A DNA stretch of 8,368 nucleotides from an uncultured Verrucomicrobiota bacterium (GTDB lineage: Bacteria; Verrucomicrobiota; Kiritimatiellia; RFP12; UBA1067): contig CAMPAF010000125.1 in the NCBI GenBank assembly GCA_946631535.1, forward strand, positions 1 to 8,368, written 5' to 3'. The notes beneath the pieces were generated by a model. The model saw only the letters and a list, made by a program, of their open reading frames with translations. It had not been told where the DNA came from and made no database searches. The position numbers and the translations under genes were made by a program. Positions 6,149 through 8,368 of this stretch are shown piece after piece (within the stretch, counting starts at the first letter, position 1; each line of letters opens with the position of its first letter).

Positions 6149-7675
6149 TTATGGTTCGGTAGTGAAGCAGGAGGCGGGCAGGCCAGCGGCGTTGTAGAGA
6201 TTGCCGGGGCCCTGCATGCCCCAGTTGTAGCGCACGGCCTTGGGGTTCGACACGCCGTCAGCCCACACCTTCACGGTGTCGCGGCCCGTGATGCGAGCGT
6301 CGGCCCAGTGCCACTTGCCGGCGGCGTCCTGGATTGTGAAGCCTTCCAGCTGGCTCGCTGGCGACGAGCGCCGCTCGATGCGAATGACGTCGTTGGAGTG
6401 CACGTTCCACGTGAACGACGTCCGGAATGGCTGCGCAGCGAGCGGCGAGCCCTCGATGTCGAAGCGGACGTCAGCCGACGCCGGGCCAAACTTCGCCTCC
6501 GCGAAGTCGGGCGACTTGCAGATGACATCCTTGCGCCCGTAGACGCGGTTGAGGGCCAGCGCCGCCAAGCGGTCGCCCGCCGGCTCCTTGAAGCGGCCGT
6601 GTATCTCGTGCTCGCTGTTGTCGAGGATCACAGCCATCGCGCTGTGCGGAATCAGCTTCTGCGCGCGCCGCTGCGCCTCGCGGAGGTTCGCCGGTCCGGG
6701 GTTCGCGTCGGGCGACTTCGGCATGTGCTGCCATCCGGCGAGCTGGCAGTAGAGGAACGGCAGGTTCGGCTTTCCCATCTCGCGCCGCATGTCCGCCACC
6801 ATGTACGACAGCCACTTCGGGTAGAGGTGGAGGCTGTCGCGGTGGCCGGAGTCGCAGCATCCCTGGTACCAGATGATTCCCCGGCAACTCATCTTCGAGA
6901 CGGGATAGAACATGTTGTTCCAGCAGCGGATGACGGGCTTGCGCACCTTCGCGCCCTCGCCCTTCGCGATCAGCGCCTCCTGGCGCAGACGCTCCGCCTT
7001 CAGCTCCTCGTGCGCGTCGATCGTCTCGCGCGGCATCCACGCCCAGCAGCGCGTGCCGCTCCATGAGATGTCCACGACGCCCGCCGCCCCGCCGATCTGC
7101 TTCTGGAGCGTGTCGATGAACATGTAGCCCACCGCCGTCACGGAGCCGAGCGTCGACGGCGAGATGACGCGCCATACGCCCTTCGCGTCGCCCTTGATCG
7201 GCGCGCCCTGCGAGCGGTGCGTCATCTTGAACATGCGGATCGGACGGCCCTTGCACGCCGCCGCGCGCTTCTCGTAGCCGACGACCCCTCCGAAGCTCTT
7301 CATGGAGAACTCCATGTTGCTCTGGCCGCCGGCCAGCCACACCTCGCCCACGAGGATGTCCTGCGACTTCACCTCGCCCGACGCACCCTTCGCCGTCAGG
7401 TCGAACGGACCGTCGGCCAGCTTCGACGTGTCGAGACGGGCGAGCCACCAGCCGTCATTTCCTGCCTTCGCGGTCGCGGAGACGTCCGCGAGCGTCACCG
7501 TCACCGTCTCGCCGGGCTCGGCCTTGCCCCACACGGCCGTGTCCTTCGCGCGCTGCACGATCGCGTGACTGCCAAAAAGGTCGGGTAACGTGACCTGGGC
7601 TGTCGCGCCAAACACGCAAGACGCAAGCGCCACCACAAGCGCATGCCTGTTCCCGCACAATGCCGAACGTCTCAT
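6149..7675 (-). CDS. Exported sialate O-acetylesterase-like SGNH esterase
   Basis: The product has 508 residues from ATG 7675. That start is preferred because AAGGAG lies 7 nt away; it is only 1 nt from ATG 7681, which would add two residues. A signal peptide (ALVVALASCVFGATA) ends before QVTLP. LPDLFGSHAIVQR, WGKAEPGETVTVTL and ILVGEVWLAGGQSNMEF follow, the standard start of this family, with nucleophile S119 in GQSNMEF. GIIWYQG (266-272), PFLYCQLAGW and AVILDNSEHEIHGRFKEPAGDRLAALALNRVYG carry the later blocks, with H359 as catalytic His. Family members remove acetyl esters from sialic acids or other sugars in the periplasm. Two variations stand out: the usual WYQGESN is WYQGCCD (the Glu is replaced by Cys), and the usual DIHP is EIHG. 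This may be a distinct subfamily with another acetylated sugar as substrate. It follows the GH20 gene by 16 bp and shares its transcript. Confidence 0.88.
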   Translation of the reverse strand: MRRSALCGNRHALVVALASCVFGATAQVTLPDLFGSHAIVQRAKDTAVWGKAEPGETVTVTLADVSATAKAGNDGWWLARLDTSKLADGPFDLTAKGASGEVKSQDILVGEVWLAGGQSNMEFSMKSFGGVVGYEKRAAACKGRPIRMFKMTHRSQGAPIKGDAKGVWRVISPSTLGSVTAVGYMFIDTLQKQIGGAAGVVDISWSGTRCWAWMPRETIDAHEELKAERLRQEALIAKGEGAKVRKPVIRCWNNMFYPVSKMSCRGIIWYQGCCDSGHRDSLHLYPKWLSYMVADMRREMGKPNLPFLYCQLAGWQHMPKSPDANPGPANLREAQRRAQKLIPHSAMAVILDNSEHEIHGRFKEPAGDRLAALALNRVYGRKDVICKSPDFAEAKFGPASADVRFDIEGSPLAAQPFRTSFTWNVHSNDVIRIERRSSPASQLEGFTIQDAAGKWHWADARITGRDTVKVWADGVSNPKAVRYNWGMQGPGNLYNAAGLPASCFTTEP

Positions 7676-7682
7676 CTTCATT

Positions 7683-7688
7683 CTCCTT
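7683..7688 (-). promoter_or_regulatory. Ribosome binding site that decides the esterase start
   Basis: AAGGAG on the minus strand between the GH20 stop (7692-7694) and the esterase. Spacing is 7 nt to ATG 7675 but 1 nt to ATG 7681, favouring the shorter protein. Confidence 0.65.
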
Positions 7689-7691
7689 TGC

Positions 7692-8368
7692 CTACTCGAG
7701 CGGTGCGCAGTTTATGCCCTGGGCGATCAGGCGGCCACGATGCGTGGCCATGCGTTTCTTGAAGTCCGCGAAGCCCGGCTTGGCGTCGCCCAGCCAGAAC
7801 ACCTCCGCGAGCGCGCACGTGCGCGGCCACATCTTCCATGCGAGGTCGTACTCGTTCCACGTGTACTCGCTCCAGTTGTTGCACTGGCCGCCCAGGATGT
7901 GGGCGCGTGCCTCGGCGGGCACGTCGGCGCACGGGTCGAACGAGTAGCACATCTCCAGCGGCAGCTTGCCGCCGATGTACTGGAACGGATCGTTCGGAAG
8001 GCACTGCCCGTAGTCAAGGTAGCAGAACTTGTTGGGCGTCATCACCACGTCGTGCCCGCGCACCGCCGCCTGCGCGCCGGACACGAGCTCGTGGCCGGCC
8101 CCCTGCCGACGCGTGCGCCAGCTCATGCCGATCGCGCTCTTCGGCACGTCGCCCAGCAGGTATTCGTCCCAGCCGAGCGCGCGCTTGCCTCGCGCCTCGA
8201 GGAACTTGACGAAGTGGCGCGTGATCCACGGCTGGAGGCCGTGCTCGTCCTTCAGGCCCTCCGCCTTGATGCGCGCCTGGCACTTGGGACAGTCCTTCCA
8301 GCGCACCTGCGGGCACTCGTCGCCGCCGATGTGCACCACGTCGCCGGGGAAGAGGCGGCACACGTAGT
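7692..8368 (-). CDS. GH20 beta-N-acetylhexosaminidase, N-terminus cut by window edge
   Basis: The frame is open to the right edge; the GTG at 8363 is an internal Val (YVCRLFPGDVVHIGGDE), not a start. The 224 residues present are the second half of a GH20 barrel. HIGGDE holds the catalytic Asp-Glu pair (D codon 8319-8321, E codon 8316-8318): Asp orients the substrate 2-acetamido group and Glu is the acid/base. Downstream family marks are ALGWDEYL, IGMSWR, GHDVVMTPNKFCYLDY, HILGGQCNNWSEYTWN (the aromatic and Glu that line the -1 site) and MWPRTCALAEVFW. It ends QGINCAPLE without an appended carbohydrate-binding domain. GH20 enzymes release terminal beta-GlcNAc or beta-GalNAc from glycans. It is the first visible gene of the operon, and its stop lies 16 bp before the esterase start. 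Export cannot be judged because the N-terminus is outside the window. Confidence 0.93.
   Translation of the reverse strand, partial: YVCRLFPGDVVHIGGDECPQVRWKDCPKCQARIKAEGLKDEHGLQPWITRHFVKFLEARGKRALGWDEYLLGDVPKSAIGMSWRTRRQGAGHELVSGAQAAVRGHDVVMTPNKFCYLDYGQCLPNDPFQYIGGKLPLEMCYSFDPCADVPAEARAHILGGQCNNWSEYTWNEYDLAWKMWPRTCALAEVFWLGDAKPGFADFKKRMATHRGRLIAQGINCAPLE

Noticed and set aside
8361..8363. GTG as the start of the GH20 gene
   Set aside because: The frame stays open to the window edge, and a start here would leave only a few residues before the catalytic HIGGDE, removing the first half of the barrel.

Overview
The window is GC-rich by eye and densely coding. All six credible genes lie on the minus strand and are described here in transcription order, from high to low coordinates. 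Long plus-strand ORFs are third-position shadows of these genes. Gene content points to a carbohydrate-degrading, Gram-negative-type bacterium: several exported glycan-active enzymes, plus a LolA-like carrier and an MMPL exporter that imply an outer membrane. The combination with low-complexity repeats inside a coding region reminds me of PVC-group gut bacteria (Kiritimatiellota, Lentisphaerota, Verrucomicrobiota). That placement is inference from style and no marker gene is present.

Layout: (1) 8368-7692 is the C-terminal part of a GH20 beta-N-acetylhexosaminidase, cut at its N-terminus by the window edge. (2) 7675-6149 is an exported sialate O-acetylesterase-like SGNH esterase. (3) 6136-4982 is an exported coiled-coil protein that I do not recognise. 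(4) 4971-4513 is a small LolA-like periplasmic carrier. (5) 4553-1551 is a 1000-residue fusion of an MMPL/RND-type exporter with a C-terminal LpxL/HtrB-like acyltransferase. (6) 1478-1 is a GH123-like/DUF4091 glycoside hydrolase, cut at its C-terminus by the window edge.

Genes 1 to 5 are separated by about 10-16 bp or overlap (41 bp between 4 and 5) and look like one transcript. Gene 6 follows a 72-bp gap that holds a good extended -10 promoter, so it can also be expressed alone.

Genes 1, 2 and 6 fit together as hydrolases of host-type, amino-sugar-rich, possibly O-acetylated sialoglycans such as mucin O-glycans. Genes 4 and 5 resemble the LolA-like, MMPL exporter and LPLAT parts of aryl-polyene/flexirubin-type clusters, but no biosynthetic enzyme of such a cluster is visible here. 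The most unusual feature is an apparently orphan lipid-handling module inside a glycan-degradation operon. In addition, the exporter gene carries three short repeat tracts (one duplicated palindrome and two 7-nt-period tracts), all read in frame in linker regions.
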